DNA of 64,000 bases from Azospirillum sp. B4 (GCF_000333275.1 NZ_BACU01000452.1:1-64000), one strand, 5' to 3'; shown: positions 26,380 through 36,146, counted from the first letter of the stretch. The notes: generated from the sequence alone by a model not told the origin. Numbers and translations are program-made.

Positions 26380-28206
26380 ATGACTGACATGAAAATGAAC
26401 AAGAAATCTTCTTATGTCTATATGTGTGCCCTTGCCTCACTTGCCCCCATTTTGCTTTACAGCTACTATATCATCAATACCTCTGTCGACATCCCCTTCC
26501 AAACCAGTTTTTTTTTCCTGACAAATTTACGGGCCTATTACGACGGCACACTGACGCTAGCCGATTTGACCGTCCCGTTTGGTGAACATCGTGTCATTGG
26601 TTGCAACCTGATATTCCTGGCGAACGCTATTCTGTTTGGCCTCAATACACGTATCGAACATTATATATTCTTCTTATGTTATGCGGCGATGATGGTCGCC
26701 ATATTCATTCCCTATGTGGCCAATCATGCCTCCCTGACAACTGGCAAACAAAATCGCCATATGGTCAGCTTCTTTATTCTGACCCTGTTCATGGCTATGA
26801 TCAATATGTCTCCCATACAGTACTATGACACTGGTATGGGGGTTCAAGTCATCATTGGATTGTTTTTCTCAATACTATATTTCCTGGCCGCGGATCACCT
26901 GCTGCGCCAAGGCCCGAACGCAACGCGGACCGCCCTGCTGATCGCGGCCGCCTTCATGGCCTTCATCCTTTTCGGCAGCGGCTATAGTGCCGCCGCGATC
27001 ATCGCGACCCTGGCCTTCGTTGCCTACCGCTGCCTCATCCTGGGCAATCGCGGGCGGGCGGAAGCACTGGTGGCCGCCGTCACATTTATTAGCCTGCTAC
27101 TATATGTGAAGATGCCGGGCGGTGTGCCACTTCACGGAGGCGCGCCAGAAAATGGCGGCAGCGGATTGATCTCTCGCGCCTTGTCGTGTCTGACCCATCC
27201 GGTCCTGTTCGGTGACTATATCCTCGTATCCCTCGGGTCCTCCATCATTGGCCACCGCCCCCTGGAGGACATGCACACCGGCCTCGGCATCTACCGGGTC
27301 ATCGGCGCGGTGGTTCTGTTGCTGAGCCTGTGGGGCCTCTACAAGTTCCACACCCGCCGGACGATCTTCTCCAACGCCCTCCCGGCCCTTCTGATCGTCT
27401 ACGGGTTAGCCGACATTGCCATCGTCTGCTTCGGGCGGTGGGAATATATCCTGGAGAATGGCGCAGCCTGGGGCACCGGCGCTTGGTACATCTATCACCA
27501 CAAGCTGTGTGCCATCGGCGCCTTCTGGATCATGGCCCTATTGCTAGCCGACCGGCCGGACAGCGAAGCGGCGTTGCCGGTGGGAGAGCGGGGTCCGGTG
27601 GTTCTGGCCGCCGCATCGATCATCGGCATAATCGGGCCGCAGGTCATGGCCGACGTGCACATGATCAGAACTGTGCCTTATATCTATCGGTTCACGGCAC
27701 AAGCCGTTCCCTACGCCTATTTCCCGGATCTGCTGCCGGGCAAGCCGGACGAGACATCGTTGTTCCTGTGGCCGGTGGCCCAAACCCGGAAGGATTTGGC
27801 TTTCCTGCGGGCGCACAATCTAGGCCCCTATCGCCCGTCCCTGGACTTCGGCCACACCAAAGCCACCGGTGAGCTGGGTGAAGGCTGGTACGGTGACGGC
27901 TGGATCGGAGCCAGCGCCTTGGGCGTCTTCAAAAGCGGCTCATCGGGGGAAATGACCATAAGCACCTTCGTGACATCGACATTGATGCCCGATGGCAATG
28001 GGCTGGAGGTCTTCGTCAACGGCACCTCCGTCTACAAGGCGACCTTCGCCGCCGACCAACAGGTCCTGCACCGCATCCCGGTTCCGCCGAATACCATTAT
28101 CGGCGTCAAGATCCAGCCCACCCGCACCATGAGCCCCAAGGAAGCGGGCCTGAATGGCGACACCCGTGAACTGGGCATGATCGTCCAACGCCTGGACGTC
28201 AACTGA
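26380..28206 (+). CDS. Large polytopic membrane protein of unknown function
   Basis: 608 residues. About ten membrane helices span residues 12-430, followed by a soluble domain of about 150 residues (from about 450 to the end), beta-rich in appearance. The first external loop contains VDIPFQTSFFF and, slightly later, VPFGEHRVIG, in the region where GT-C enzymes place acidic residues. The first 500 bp are AT-rich and the rest is GC-rich. Function is unknown; glycan transfer or translocation is the best guess from the neighbours. The ATG at 26380 is chosen; in-frame ATGs at codons 4 and 6 are alternatives. Confidence 0.6.
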   Translation: MTDMKMNKKSSYVYMCALASLAPILLYSYYIINTSVDIPFQTSFFFLTNLRAYYDGTLTLADLTVPFGEHRVIGCNLIFLANAILFGLNTRIEHYIFFLCYAAMMVAIFIPYVANHASLTTGKQNRHMVSFFILTLFMAMINMSPIQYYDTGMGVQVIIGLFFSILYFLAADHLLRQGPNATRTALLIAAAFMAFILFGSGYSAAAIIATLAFVAYRCLILGNRGRAEALVAAVTFISLLLYVKMPGGVPLHGGAPENGGSGLISRALSCLTHPVLFGDYILVSLGSSIIGHRPLEDMHTGLGIYRVIGAVVLLLSLWGLYKFHTRRTIFSNALPALLIVYGLADIAIVCFGRWEYILENGAAWGTGAWYIYHHKLCAIGAFWIMALLLADRPDSEAALPVGERGPVVLAAASIIGIIGPQVMADVHMIRTVPYIYRFTAQAVPYAYFPDLLPGKPDETSLFLWPVAQTRKDLAFLRAHNLGPYRPSLDFGHTKATGELGEGWYGDGWIGASALGVFKSGSSGEMTISTFVTSTLMPDGNGLEVFVNGTSVYKATFAADQQVLHRIPVPPNTIIGVKIQPTRTMSPKEAGLNGDTRELGMIVQRLDVN

Positions 28207-28307
28207 GACGGGCTGGGTAGAACCACCGCTCTGGCGGGTCCCGTCCAGTCCATCCGGATGGGCCTTCCTGTTTCAACGCCGGCTCTGGCTTGACTGACAC
28301 CCATGAA

Positions 28308-28334
28308 AAACCCCGCCGGAAATCGGCGGGGTTT
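28308..28334 (-). terminator. Intrinsic terminator of the dideoxysugar operon
   Basis: AAACCCCGCCG (28308-28318) and CGGCGGGGTTT (28324-28334) form a perfect 11-bp stem with a 5-nt loop. Read on the minus strand it is followed by a T-run, so it should end the operon that finishes at 28396. It also lies downstream of the convergent gene ending at 28206. Confidence 0.85.
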
Positions 28335-28395
28335 CCACTCTTCAGGACGGCCCTCTGCCCCTGGCCTCAATGGACCGGGACAGAAGGCGGCCAAA

Positions 28396-30171
28396 TCAGC
28401 GCCCCATGCGCTTATAATCCACGAAGGCGTTGCCTTCCGCCCATTCCGCGTCGTCCAGATAGGGGAACTGGTCGTTCAGGGGGCGGCCCATTTCCACCTT
28501 CGGTTCGATCTGGGTCCGCTCGTCCAGGATGATGTCCAGGAAACGGATGCCCTTGGGCGCGAACATCTCGGGCGTGATCTGGTCCGGACGTTCGATGCGG
28601 TGATATTCGATGCCATAGGCATGGGCGATCTTGCCGAAGTCCGGCTGGCTATAGCCAGTGCCGGTGCCGTAGTAACGGCCATTCATGTACGCGTCCTGGA
28701 ACTGCTTGATGATGCCGTAACCGCCGTTGTTCATGACCACGATGGTCATGTCGAGGTTGTAGTGCACCACCGTCTGCAGTTCCTGCAGGTTCAGCTGGAA
28801 GCCACCATCGCCGGAGAAACACACCACCTGCCGATCGGGCGCCGTCAGCTTGGCCCCGATGGCGGCGGGCAGCGAATACCCCATGGGGGAGTTGCCGCCA
28901 GCGGTGAAGACGGTCTGGCCGGTCCGATGGAAAATCTGGAAGAACCAGCAGAGCGCGGCGCCGGTGTCGTTCGGAATCACCGCGTCGCGATCCACCAGCT
29001 GGTTGACGCGGCGGATGACGTCGTAGGGCGACTGGCTGCCGATGGAGGCGGCATAGCTGCTCTGGCACTTGCCGACATAGCGTTCCTGCATCAGTGCCAC
29101 ATGCTCCAGCCAAGCGTTGCTGGGCCGGGGCATGCGCACCTGCTCCAGCACCGCCGGCAGGTTCTTGAAGTCCAGCGCCGCCGTGACGTAGCCGTTGTTC
29201 TTGTACTTCGCCAGTTCCTCGACGTCGATGTCCAGGACGATGACACGGGCGGTGGGCGCGAAGTTCTTGGTGTTGCCGGTGCGCTGGCGGTTATCCAGGC
29301 GGCTGCCCAGCACCAGCATGACATCGCAATTCTGGATCAGGAAATTGCCGCCCCGGTTGCCGTAGACGCCCACCGTGCCGCAATAGTTGGGCATGGTATG
29401 GTCGAAATAGGTCGACCCGTTCCAGCTGGACACCATGGGCACGCCCGTGGCCCGCACCCACTGCTCCACCTCCGGGCCGACGCCAGCCAAGCCCACACCG
29501 GCACCCCAGTAGATCAGGGGGCGGGAAGCGCCCTCCAGGGCCTGATTGATCACGGCGGCGATACCGGACAGCTCCCCATCCGCCGGCAGCGCATCCAGCA
29601 CCGGCGCCACCGGGAGGAGATCGCCCACCTCGGTCTGCTGCAAATCCATGGGCACGTCGATCAGGACAGGCCCCATGCGACCGGTGACGGCTTCCTGATA
29701 GGCCTTTTCCAACTCGACCCGCAGGTCCTCCGGCGTATGCACCTGCACCGCGTACTTGGTGATGGGCCGGGCCATCTCGACGATCTTGGTTTCCTGGAAA
29801 CCGATCTGCCGAGGCGATGCCCCGCCCAGGATCTTGCTTTCCCTCATATTCACCTGGCCGGTGATGTGAAGGGCGGGAATGGAGTCGAAGTAGGAGCAGG
29901 CGATGCCCGTCAGCAGGTTGGTCGCCCCCGGGCCCGACGTGGCCATGGCGACACCGACGGTACCGTTCGTGCGCCACACGGCGTCGGCCGCCATGGCCGC
30001 CGCCTGCTCATGCTGCACGCAGATGTATTCCAGGTCATCCCGATTGCCGATGGCATCGATCATGAAGGTCGCAGCACCGCCCGTCATCAGGAAGACGTGC
30101 TTGATCCCCTTGCTGGCAAGAAAGGCGGCGATGTATTCGGCTCCGGTCATGCCTTGTGCGCTCCTGCTCAT
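28396..30171 (-). CDS. ThDP-dependent acetolactate-synthase-like enzyme, YerE-like candidate
   Basis: 591 residues with the three-domain layout of acetohydroxyacid synthase. The catalytic ThDP Glu is in VQHEQAAAMAADA near the N-terminus and the Mg-ThDP motif GDGGFQLN...NN is in the C-terminal third. The context is not valine synthesis: it ends an operon with rfbF, rfbG and rfbH. In Yersinia a YerE enzyme uses pyruvate to add an acetyl unit to C4 of the CDP-3,6-dideoxy-4-ketohexose, giving the yersiniose branch. That role fits here by context. The start may be the ATG at 30171 or at 30150; the latter has AGGAG 10 nt upstream. Confidence 0.8.
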   Translation of the reverse strand: MSRSAQGMTGAEYIAAFLASKGIKHVFLMTGGAATFMIDAIGNRDDLEYICVQHEQAAAMAADAVWRTNGTVGVAMATSGPGATNLLTGIACSYFDSIPALHITGQVNMRESKILGGASPRQIGFQETKIVEMARPITKYAVQVHTPEDLRVELEKAYQEAVTGRMGPVLIDVPMDLQQTEVGDLLPVAPVLDALPADGELSGIAAVINQALEGASRPLIYWGAGVGLAGVGPEVEQWVRATGVPMVSSWNGSTYFDHTMPNYCGTVGVYGNRGGNFLIQNCDVMLVLGSRLDNRQRTGNTKNFAPTARVIVLDIDVEELAKYKNNGYVTAALDFKNLPAVLEQVRMPRPSNAWLEHVALMQERYVGKCQSSYAASIGSQSPYDVIRRVNQLVDRDAVIPNDTGAALCWFFQIFHRTGQTVFTAGGNSPMGYSLPAAIGAKLTAPDRQVVCFSGDGGFQLNLQELQTVVHYNLDMTIVVMNNGGYGIIKQFQDAYMNGRYYGTGTGYSQPDFGKIAHAYGIEYHRIERPDQITPEMFAPKGIRFLDIILDERTQIEPKVEMGRPLNDQFPYLDDAEWAEGNAFVDYKRMGR

Positions 30172-30290
30172 ACTGCTGATCCGTCGGGCGGCCGTTCGAT
30201 CTGTGGCGCCCCGGAATCTTCGCGATCCCGCATGGATCGCCTGTCTAACACAGCAGGGCCCGACGCCCCACATCTTCAGCGGACCGCCGG

Positions 30291-31286
30291 TCAGCCTTCC
30301 GCCAGCTTGTCGGACGTAGCCGTCTCCGCCGACGCTGTGGTGGCGCCGGAGAAGTTGATGCGTTCCCGCTCGAAAACCACCGGCTTTTCCCGGACGCGGC
30401 TGTAGATGGCCAACACGTATTCACCAATCAGTCCGGTGAAGAACAACTGCACGCCGCCAAAGAAGAAGGACGCGACGATCAGGGTCAGGATCCCAGGTTC
30501 GGCCACCTTGTGATAGAAGATGATGCCGATGAGGAAGTTGGTAATGGCGTAGACCAGGCTGAAGGCCGCAGCGCAGAAGCCGGTGATCAAGCCGAACCGC
30601 AAGGGCGCGGTGGTGAAGGAGATGATGCCGTTCATGCCCTGGTCAAACAAGGCCGACAGGCGGTTCTTCGAAAAACCCCGTTTGCGGGCGCGCCAGCGAT
30701 AGGGAATGCCCACCGCCCGGCCGCCGCATTCGAAGGTCATCATGCGCATGAAGGGATAGGTGTCCCGGATACGGCGCATCGCTTCCACCACCCGGCGGTC
30801 GGCCAGCTGGAAATCACCCACCCCGGGCGGGATCTGGATTTCGGAGAAGCGGGTCAGGATGTTGTAATAGAAGCCCCGCACCGATCGCATCAGCCACCCC
30901 TCTTCCCGGGTGGCACGAATGCCGTAAACGATCTCGTAGCCCTGTTCCCACAGCTTCACGAAATCAGGCAGCAGCTCAGGCGGATCCTGCAGGTCGGCTG
31001 GCAGGAACAGCAGCACGGCGTCACCCGTGGCGGCCATCACGCCGTTATAGTTGTTGCGCAGGGGCCCGAAGTTGCGCGCGTTCACGATGATGCGGGCGCA
31101 CGTGTCCTCGGCGACGATGCCCTTCAGGATCTCCAGCGTCTTGTCGGTGGACGCGTTGTCGCAAAAGACATGTTCCCGCTCATAGCCGGGGAGATGCTTC
31201 TCAAAGATCTCCTTCACCACCGAATAACATTCGGCGATGTTTTCCTCTTCGTTATAGCAGGGAGTGACGACGGAGATTTTTTTCAC
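30291..31286 (-). CDS. GT2-family glycosyltransferase with two C-terminal membrane helices (GtrB/ArnC-like)
   Basis: 331 residues. The GT-A fold opens with ISVVTPCYNEEENI, has DNASTDKT and the metal-binding region LPADLQDPPE, and ends with two helices near 230-300. This is the layout of polyprenyl-phosphate sugar transferases (DPM1, ArnC, GtrB). It starts at a GTG (31286) overlapping the GtrA stop (GTGA), so it is tightly coupled with a flippase-like partner. It probably loads a sugar onto undecaprenyl phosphate for transfer to a glycan outside the inner membrane. Confidence 0.87.
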   Translation of the reverse strand: MKKISVVTPCYNEEENIAECYSVVKEIFEKHLPGYEREHVFCDNASTDKTLEILKGIVAEDTCARIIVNARNFGPLRNNYNGVMAATGDAVLLFLPADLQDPPELLPDFVKLWEQGYEIVYGIRATREEGWLMRSVRGFYYNILTRFSEIQIPPGVGDFQLADRRVVEAMRRIRDTYPFMRMMTFECGGRAVGIPYRWRARKRGFSKNRLSALFDQGMNGIISFTTAPLRFGLITGFCAAAFSLVYAITNFLIGIIFYHKVAEPGILTLIVASFFFGGVQLFFTGLIGEYVLAIYSRVREKPVVFERERINFSGATTASAETATSDKLAEG

Positions 31287-31783
31287 CGGATGCCCCTAAA
31301 AACGAGAAATTTATTGATGCAGAAAGACAGGACCACCATTGCCGGCAGCAAAACCAACTGCCCCCAGATCGCCGGCACTCCGCTGTGGTCCAGAAAGTCC
31401 AACGCCCACAAATTGATAACAAAGCAAACCGCATAGCCGCCAATGAAGAATGGGAGGCGGTGCATTTGACGACTGCCGAAGACAATACGACCGGTCGTCA
31501 TGAAATTGAACAGCACGCCCACGACCGTCGCAATCGCCAAGGCCATCCGATGATCGCCCAGCGTCAGCATCAGCACCGCGAAGATGGCATAGCCAAACAG
31601 GGTGTTCCCGATACCCACAATGACGAAGCGGATGAATTCAAGAAGTTGCCGGCTCTTGGCTTCATCGGCCAGCAGGGTACGGATTTGCGCGGGCAGCCGC
31701 CGAAGCAAGGCCGGCGGAATCGTCCATTTCGCCGAAGGCCTGCTCACATCCACACCCTGGAGGCCCACATCCTCGTTACCCAT
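31283..31783 (-). CDS. GtrA-like four-helix membrane protein
   Basis: 166 residues from ATG 31783, overlapping the upstream reductase stop by 8 bp. A basic N-terminal segment of about 45 residues precedes four helices with the GtrA pattern (FVIVGIGNTLFGYAIF, NFMTTGRIVFG, LSFCINKFLVF). GtrA proteins are thought to flip undecaprenyl-phosphate-linked sugars. Coupling to the GT2 gene makes a GtrA/GtrB-type pair. Confidence 0.85.
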   Translation of the reverse strand: MGNEDVGLQGVDVSRPSAKWTIPPALLRRLPAQIRTLLADEAKSRQLLEFIRFVIVGIGNTLFGYAIFAVLMLTLGDHRMALAIATVVGVLFNFMTTGRIVFGSRQMHRLPFFIGGYAVCFVINLWALDFLDHSGVPAIWGQLVLLPAMVVLSFCINKFLVFRGIR

Positions 31784-32696
31784 CCTGCGCTGCCCGCTGG
31801 AGATGCCACGCGACGGTGGCACCCAGGCCGTCGGCCAATGACGTCCGGGGGCGCCAACCGGTCGCCGCGATCAGGCGCGAAACATCCGCTTCAAGATGCA
31901 TGACCTGGTCCGGTCGGTAGGGTATCTCCCCCACCCCCAAGCGTACCGCCGGGTTGATGAGATCACGGATCCGGCTGATGGTCTCGATCAACGGTGGGGC
32001 ATCGCCGGCGCCCAGATTGAAGACGCCATCCGCATCGCCACTCTCCGCCACGGCGACGATGGCCGCGGCGGCGTCATCGACGAACAGATAGTCCCAGCGC
32101 TGCTCACACCCCGTCAGCGGCGGCGACTGCCCCTGGCGGATGCGTTCGATCAAGGATGGAATCATGAAACTGGGGTTGTCCCGCGGCCCGAACAGCGAAA
32201 ACACGCGCAACCACGCCCAGCGCATGCCGGCCTGTCGGCAGATGCGCTCCGTCGCCAGGGCGGAAGCCAGCTTGGCGACCCCGTAGAGCGTGGTGGGGTG
32301 GGGAGGCTGACCCTCGTCCACCCGGCGGTTGGCCGGTCCATATTCGGCCTGCGAGCCGATGCCGATGAAACAGCGCGCACCGGCCCGGCCAGCCATGGCC
32401 GCCAGATCACCAGCGGCGGTGATGTTGTGCAGCTGGGCGGTGCGGTCCCGGTCAGCCCCGCCCACACCCGCCCAGCCGCTGTGGATGACGACGTCGGGCT
32501 GGAAGGACGTCAACGAACCCTCCAGGTCCGCCACCGCCTCCAGCGCCCCTTCGATGAGGGAAACCCGCCCCTCCAGGCCGGGCAGCGGCCTGGCACTTGA
32601 GCGCACCATGGCCGCCACCGTATGGCCCCGGTCCACGAGCAACCGGGCGGTGGGCAATCCAAGGAAGCCACTGGCCCCCGTGATGGCGATGCGCAC
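31776..32696 (-). CDS. NAD(P)-dependent epimerase/reductase, probable last step of the CDP-sugar pathway
   Basis: 306 residues of an extended SDR: ITGASGFLG at 5-13, GIGSQAEYG mid-protein and the catalytic Y-G-V-A-K. The start is GTG at 32696 with GGAAAGGA 7 nt upstream. It follows rfbH directly. In related loci this slot is taken by 4-ketoreductases (abequose or paratose synthase) or by the reductase that finishes yersiniose (YerF). With the YerE-like enzyme present, reduction of the branch ketone is the most attractive assignment, but sequence alone does not decide. Confidence 0.78.
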   Translation of the reverse strand: MRIAITGASGFLGLPTARLLVDRGHTVAAMVRSSARPLPGLEGRVSLIEGALEAVADLEGSLTSFQPDVVIHSGWAGVGGADRDRTAQLHNITAAGDLAAMAGRAGARCFIGIGSQAEYGPANRRVDEGQPPHPTTLYGVAKLASALATERICRQAGMRWAWLRVFSLFGPRDNPSFMIPSLIERIRQGQSPPLTGCEQRWDYLFVDDAAAAIVAVAESGDADGVFNLGAGDAPPLIETISRIRDLINPAVRLGVGEIPYRPDQVMHLEADVSRLIAATGWRPRTSLADGLGATVAWHLQRAAQDG

Positions 32697-32723
32697 GAGG
32701 AAATCCTTTCCGAGGGATGCCCG

Positions 32724-34052
32724 TTAGCGGCGCACGAAGGACCGGATGGTATCGACGACGTAGTCGATGGCCGGTTCGCCCAGGCCCGGATAGACGCCGA
32801 TCCAGAACGTCCCGTTCATCACCACATCGCTGTTGGTCAGTTCGCCAACCACCCGGCGCGGGCGCCCCGCCATATAGGGCTGGCGCAGCAGGTTGCCGCC
32901 GAACAGCTGGCGCGTGCCGATGCGGTGGGCATCCAGGTGCATCACCAAGGCACGGCGGTCGAATGCCGCGTTTTCGCGCACGGTGATGGGGAAGCCGAAC
33001 CAGGACGGGTTGGAGTGCGGCGTGGCTTCCGGCAGGATCAGGACATCCTGCAGATCGGCCAGCCCCTGCTTCAACTGATTGAAGTTGCGTCGACGGGCGG
33101 CGATGAAGCCGTCCAGGTGATCCAGCTGCGACAGGCCCACGGCGGCCTGCATGTCGGTGATCTTCAGATTATAGCCGATATGGGAATAGATGTACTTGTG
33201 GTCGTAGCCCGTCGGCAGTTCGCCCAGCTGCCATTGGAAACGCTTTCCGCAGGTGTTGTCCTTACCCGGCGGGCAGTAGCAGTCGCGGCCCCAGTCGCGC
33301 ACGGATTCCATGGCGCGGCGCAGCAGCGGACGGTCGGTGAAGACGGCGCCACCCTCACCCATGGTGATGTGATGGGCGGGGTAGAAGCTGAGGGTGCCGA
33401 TGTCGCCGAAGGTGCCGACCAGCTTGTCCCGGTACGTGGCGCCCAGGGCGTCGCAGCAGTCCTCGATGACCCAGAGGTTATGCTTGCGCGCGACCTCCAT
33501 GACCACATCCAAGTCGAAGGGGTTGCCCAGGGTGTGGGCGACCATGATGGCCCGGGTGCGGTCGCTGACCGCCGCCTCAATCTGGCGGGGATCGATATTA
33601 TAGGTCGGGATGTCGATATCGACGAAGACGGGCGTCAGGCCGTACTGCAGCGCCGGGTTGACCGTGGTGGGGAAACCGGTGGCGCAGGTGATGACCTCGT
33701 CACCCGGCTTCAGTGCCCGGTCCTTCAGCAAGTGAGATGTCAGGGCCGAGAACGCCACCAGGTTGGCGGACGAACCGGAATTAACGGTTAAGACGTGCTT
33801 GCGCTGCAACACCTCGCCCAGGCGCGCCTCGAAGGCATCGTTAAAGCGGCCGGTGGTCAGCCAGAAATCCAGGGCGCTGTCGACCAGGCTCTGCATGTCA
33901 TGAGCATCGTACACCCGCCCGGATACCGGGACGGACGAAGTACCGGATACGAAAGGCGCGGGCTTGTGCATAAGGTCATAATATTCGCTGACCAATCCCA
34001 TGATCTGCTCACGCAGGGCCTGAGCCTTTTCCTTGGATGCGTCCACTGACAT
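32724..34052 (-). CDS. rfbH: CDP-4-keto-6-deoxy-D-glucose 3-dehydrase (RfbH/DdhC, E1)
   Basis: 442 residues of a PMP-dependent aminotransferase-fold dehydrase. The usual PLP Lys is replaced by His in [16 protein letters not shown], the hallmark of this enzyme. The [2Fe-2S] ligand spacing C-X57-C-X1-C-X7-C is met exactly, ending in DCYC...C. It removes the C3 hydroxyl of CDP-4-keto-6-deoxyglucose, making a 3,6-dideoxy intermediate, and needs the electron donor E3 (DdhD/AscD), which I do not find in the window. It lies between rfbG and the epimerase gene in the same direction. Confidence 0.95.
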   Translation of the reverse strand: MSVDASKEKAQALREQIMGLVSEYYDLMHKPAPFVSGTSSVPVSGRVYDAHDMQSLVDSALDFWLTTGRFNDAFEARLGEVLQRKHVLTVNSGSSANLVAFSALTSHLLKDRALKPGDEVITCATGFPTTVNPALQYGLTPVFVDIDIPTYNIDPRQIEAAVSDRTRAIMVAHTLGNPFDLDVVMEVARKHNLWVIEDCCDALGATYRDKLVGTFGDIGTLSFYPAHHITMGEGGAVFTDRPLLRRAMESVRDWGRDCYCPPGKDNTCGKRFQWQLGELPTGYDHKYIYSHIGYNLKITDMQAAVGLSQLDHLDGFIAARRRNFNQLKQGLADLQDVLILPEATPHSNPSWFGFPITVRENAAFDRRALVMHLDAHRIGTRQLFGGNLLRQPYMAGRPRRVVGELTNSDVVMNGTFWIGVYPGLGEPAIDYVVDTIRSFVRR

Positions 34053-34097
34053 TACCCCAACCTTTCATACTTCGAGAACATAACATTAAGAAAAAGA

Positions 34098-35186
34098 TCA
34101 GAGCGCTTGACCTGATTGGCTCATATACGCGTCGATCTGCCGTAGGGTCACCGCGCGCATGTCAGCGCCCGCCTGATAGGCCTTGAACCATTCCACCGTC
34201 AATGCCACGGCCCGGCGATAGTCGTAAACCGGCGTCCAGCCCAGCCGCACCTTGGACTTTGTGCAATCCAGGTGCAGGAAATGGGCTTCATGCAGACCGG
34301 CCGGATCACCGACCTGCCGCCAGGCGGCGCCATCGCCCCAAGACGCCACCGCCGCATCCACGATCGAGGAGACCGGCTGATTGCTGTCGCTGCCCGGACC
34401 AAAATTCCAACCTTCCGCGAAATCGGCCCCATTGTCGCCCAACAGCAGCCCCGCCAGCAGCAGATAGCCGTAGAGCGGCTCCAGCACATGCTGCCATGGC
34501 CGCACGGCGCCAGGATTGCGGATTTCCAGCGGACGGCCGTCCATGAAGGCGCGCACGGCATCCGGCACCAGACGGTCCATCGCCCAGTCGCCGCCGCCAA
34601 TCACGTTGCCGGCCCGCACCGAGGCCAGCGCCACGGAGGACTCCGCCTTCTTGAAATACGAATCGCGGAAGGCCGAAACCACCAGCTCGGAACACCCCTT
34701 GCTGTTGCTGTAGGGGTCGTGGCCACCCATGGGGTCGTGTTCACGGTAGCCCCAGATCTGCTCGCGGTTCTCGTAGCACTTGTCACTGGTGATGGCGACG
34801 ACAGCCTTCACCCCGGTGGACCGGCGCACCACGTCCAATAGGTTGGCCGTCCCCATCACGTTGGTCGAGTAGGTACCCAGCGGGTCACCATAGGACGCGC
34901 GCACCAGCGGCTGGGCCGCCATATGGATGACGACTTCCGGCCGTGCCCGCTGGAACGCGGCCTCCATGGCCGCGAGATCGCGAATGTCACCGATGACGCT
35001 GTCCATGCCGTCGGCGACGTTGGCCAGCTCGAACAGGCTGGGCGTGGTAGGCGGGGTCAGGGAATACCCCGTCACCTTGGCGCCCAGCGCTGACAGCCAT
35101 AAACTCATCCAGCTGCCCTTGAAGCCGGTATGGCCCGTCAGGAAAACCCGACGACCACCCCAAACAGAACGCAGGTTCACGACCAT
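34098..35186 (-). CDS. rfbG: CDP-glucose 4,6-dehydratase
   Basis: 362 residues, close to the usual 359. An extended SDR with GRRVFLTGHTGFKGSW at the N-terminus, ITSDKCYENRE, and the catalytic Y-x3-K in DPYSNSKGC. It converts CDP-glucose to CDP-4-keto-6-deoxyglucose. I use ATG 35186, which overlaps the rfbF stop by 10 bp; a GTG at 35180 with GGAAGG upstream is equally plausible. Confidence 0.95.
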   Translation of the reverse strand: MVVNLRSVWGGRRVFLTGHTGFKGSWMSLWLSALGAKVTGYSLTPPTTPSLFELANVADGMDSVIGDIRDLAAMEAAFQRARPEVVIHMAAQPLVRASYGDPLGTYSTNVMGTANLLDVVRRSTGVKAVVAITSDKCYENREQIWGYREHDPMGGHDPYSNSKGCSELVVSAFRDSYFKKAESSVALASVRAGNVIGGGDWAMDRLVPDAVRAFMDGRPLEIRNPGAVRPWQHVLEPLYGYLLLAGLLLGDNGADFAEGWNFGPGSDSNQPVSSIVDAAVASWGDGAAWRQVGDPAGLHEAHFLHLDCTKSKVRLGWTPVYDYRRAVALTVEWFKAYQAGADMRAVTLRQIDAYMSQSGQAL

Positions 35187-35953
35187 ACCTTCCATTCCGC
35201 CTTGCCCGACGCCCAACGCTCTTCCAGGTAGTTCTTGTCCCGCAGGGTATCCATCGGCTGCCAGAAGCCCTCATGATAGAAGGCGTTCAGCTGGCGCTGC
35301 CCCGCCAGGGTCTCCAGCGGCTCCCGCTCCCATATGGTCGCATCGCCCTCAACCAGGTCGATCACCTTGGGCGACAGCAGGAAGAAGCCGCCGTTGATCC
35401 AGCCGACCTCGTTCACGGGCTTTTCCCGGAACGACAGCACCTGCGACTGGTCATCGATGTCCAGCACACCGAAACGGTTGGGCGGGCGCACGGCGGCCAC
35501 GGTCGCCAGTTTGCCATGCCCCTCATGAAAGGCCTTCAGGGCGGTGATGTCGATATCTGAAACGCCGTCACCATAGGTCAGGGCAAAGTAAGGCTCGTTG
35601 GCGACATAAGGCGCGACACGCTTCAGGCGACCGCCGGTATTGGTGCTGGCCCCGGTTTCCACCAACGTCACGCGCCACGGCTCGGCCGTCTCGCGATGCA
35701 CTTCCATTCGATTCCCTTCCATATTGAAGGTCACGTCGGCCATATGGAGGAAGTAATTCGAGAAATACTCTTTGACTACATATCCTTTGTAGCCAAGACA
35801 AATGACAAAATCATTAAACCCATGAGCCGAATAAATCTTCATAATATGCCAAAGAATGGGCCGGCCACCGATTTCGATCATCGGCTTCGGGCGCACTGAA
35901 GACTCTTCGGAAATACGCGTGCCTAAACCACCGGCTAGAATGACAACCTTCAT
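35177..35953 (-). CDS. rfbF: Glucose-1-phosphate cytidylyltransferase
   Basis: 258 residues, matching the family length of about 257. It begins MKVVILAGGLGTRISEESS with the nucleotidyltransferase signature and RPKPMIEIGG. It makes CDP-glucose from CTP and glucose-1-phosphate, the first committed step. The ATG at 35953 has GGAAAG 8 nt upstream; a longer frame to 36034 adds residues not typical of the family. It is the first gene of the dideoxysugar operon. Confidence 0.95.
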   Translation of the reverse strand: MKVVILAGGLGTRISEESSVRPKPMIEIGGRPILWHIMKIYSAHGFNDFVICLGYKGYVVKEYFSNYFLHMADVTFNMEGNRMEVHRETAEPWRVTLVETGASTNTGGRLKRVAPYVANEPYFALTYGDGVSDIDITALKAFHEGHGKLATVAAVRPPNRFGVLDIDDQSQVLSFREKPVNEVGWINGGFFLLSPKVIDLVEGDATIWEREPLETLAGQRQLNAFYHEGFWQPMDTLRDKNYLEERWASGKAEWKVWS

Positions 35954-36146
35954 GGAGAAATCTTTCCAATTTAGTGGCAATGGTTTTGGTACTGGTTTCA
36001 CGTCGGGTTGCGATTTTCCAGACGCTCCGTTCACCCTAACTTTCCCGCAAGCTCAAGTACCGTCTCCATCGAAATCCGCCGTCAGCATTCAGCTTTTACC
36101 TGGCGTCAACCCAAAAAAATTAAACCGCCTCAGCGTGAGAGATATA

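Noticed and set aside
28303-30405. A 700-codon plus-strand open frame opposite the ThDP enzyme
   Set aside because: It starts inside a terminator stem and is antisense to a well-defined gene.
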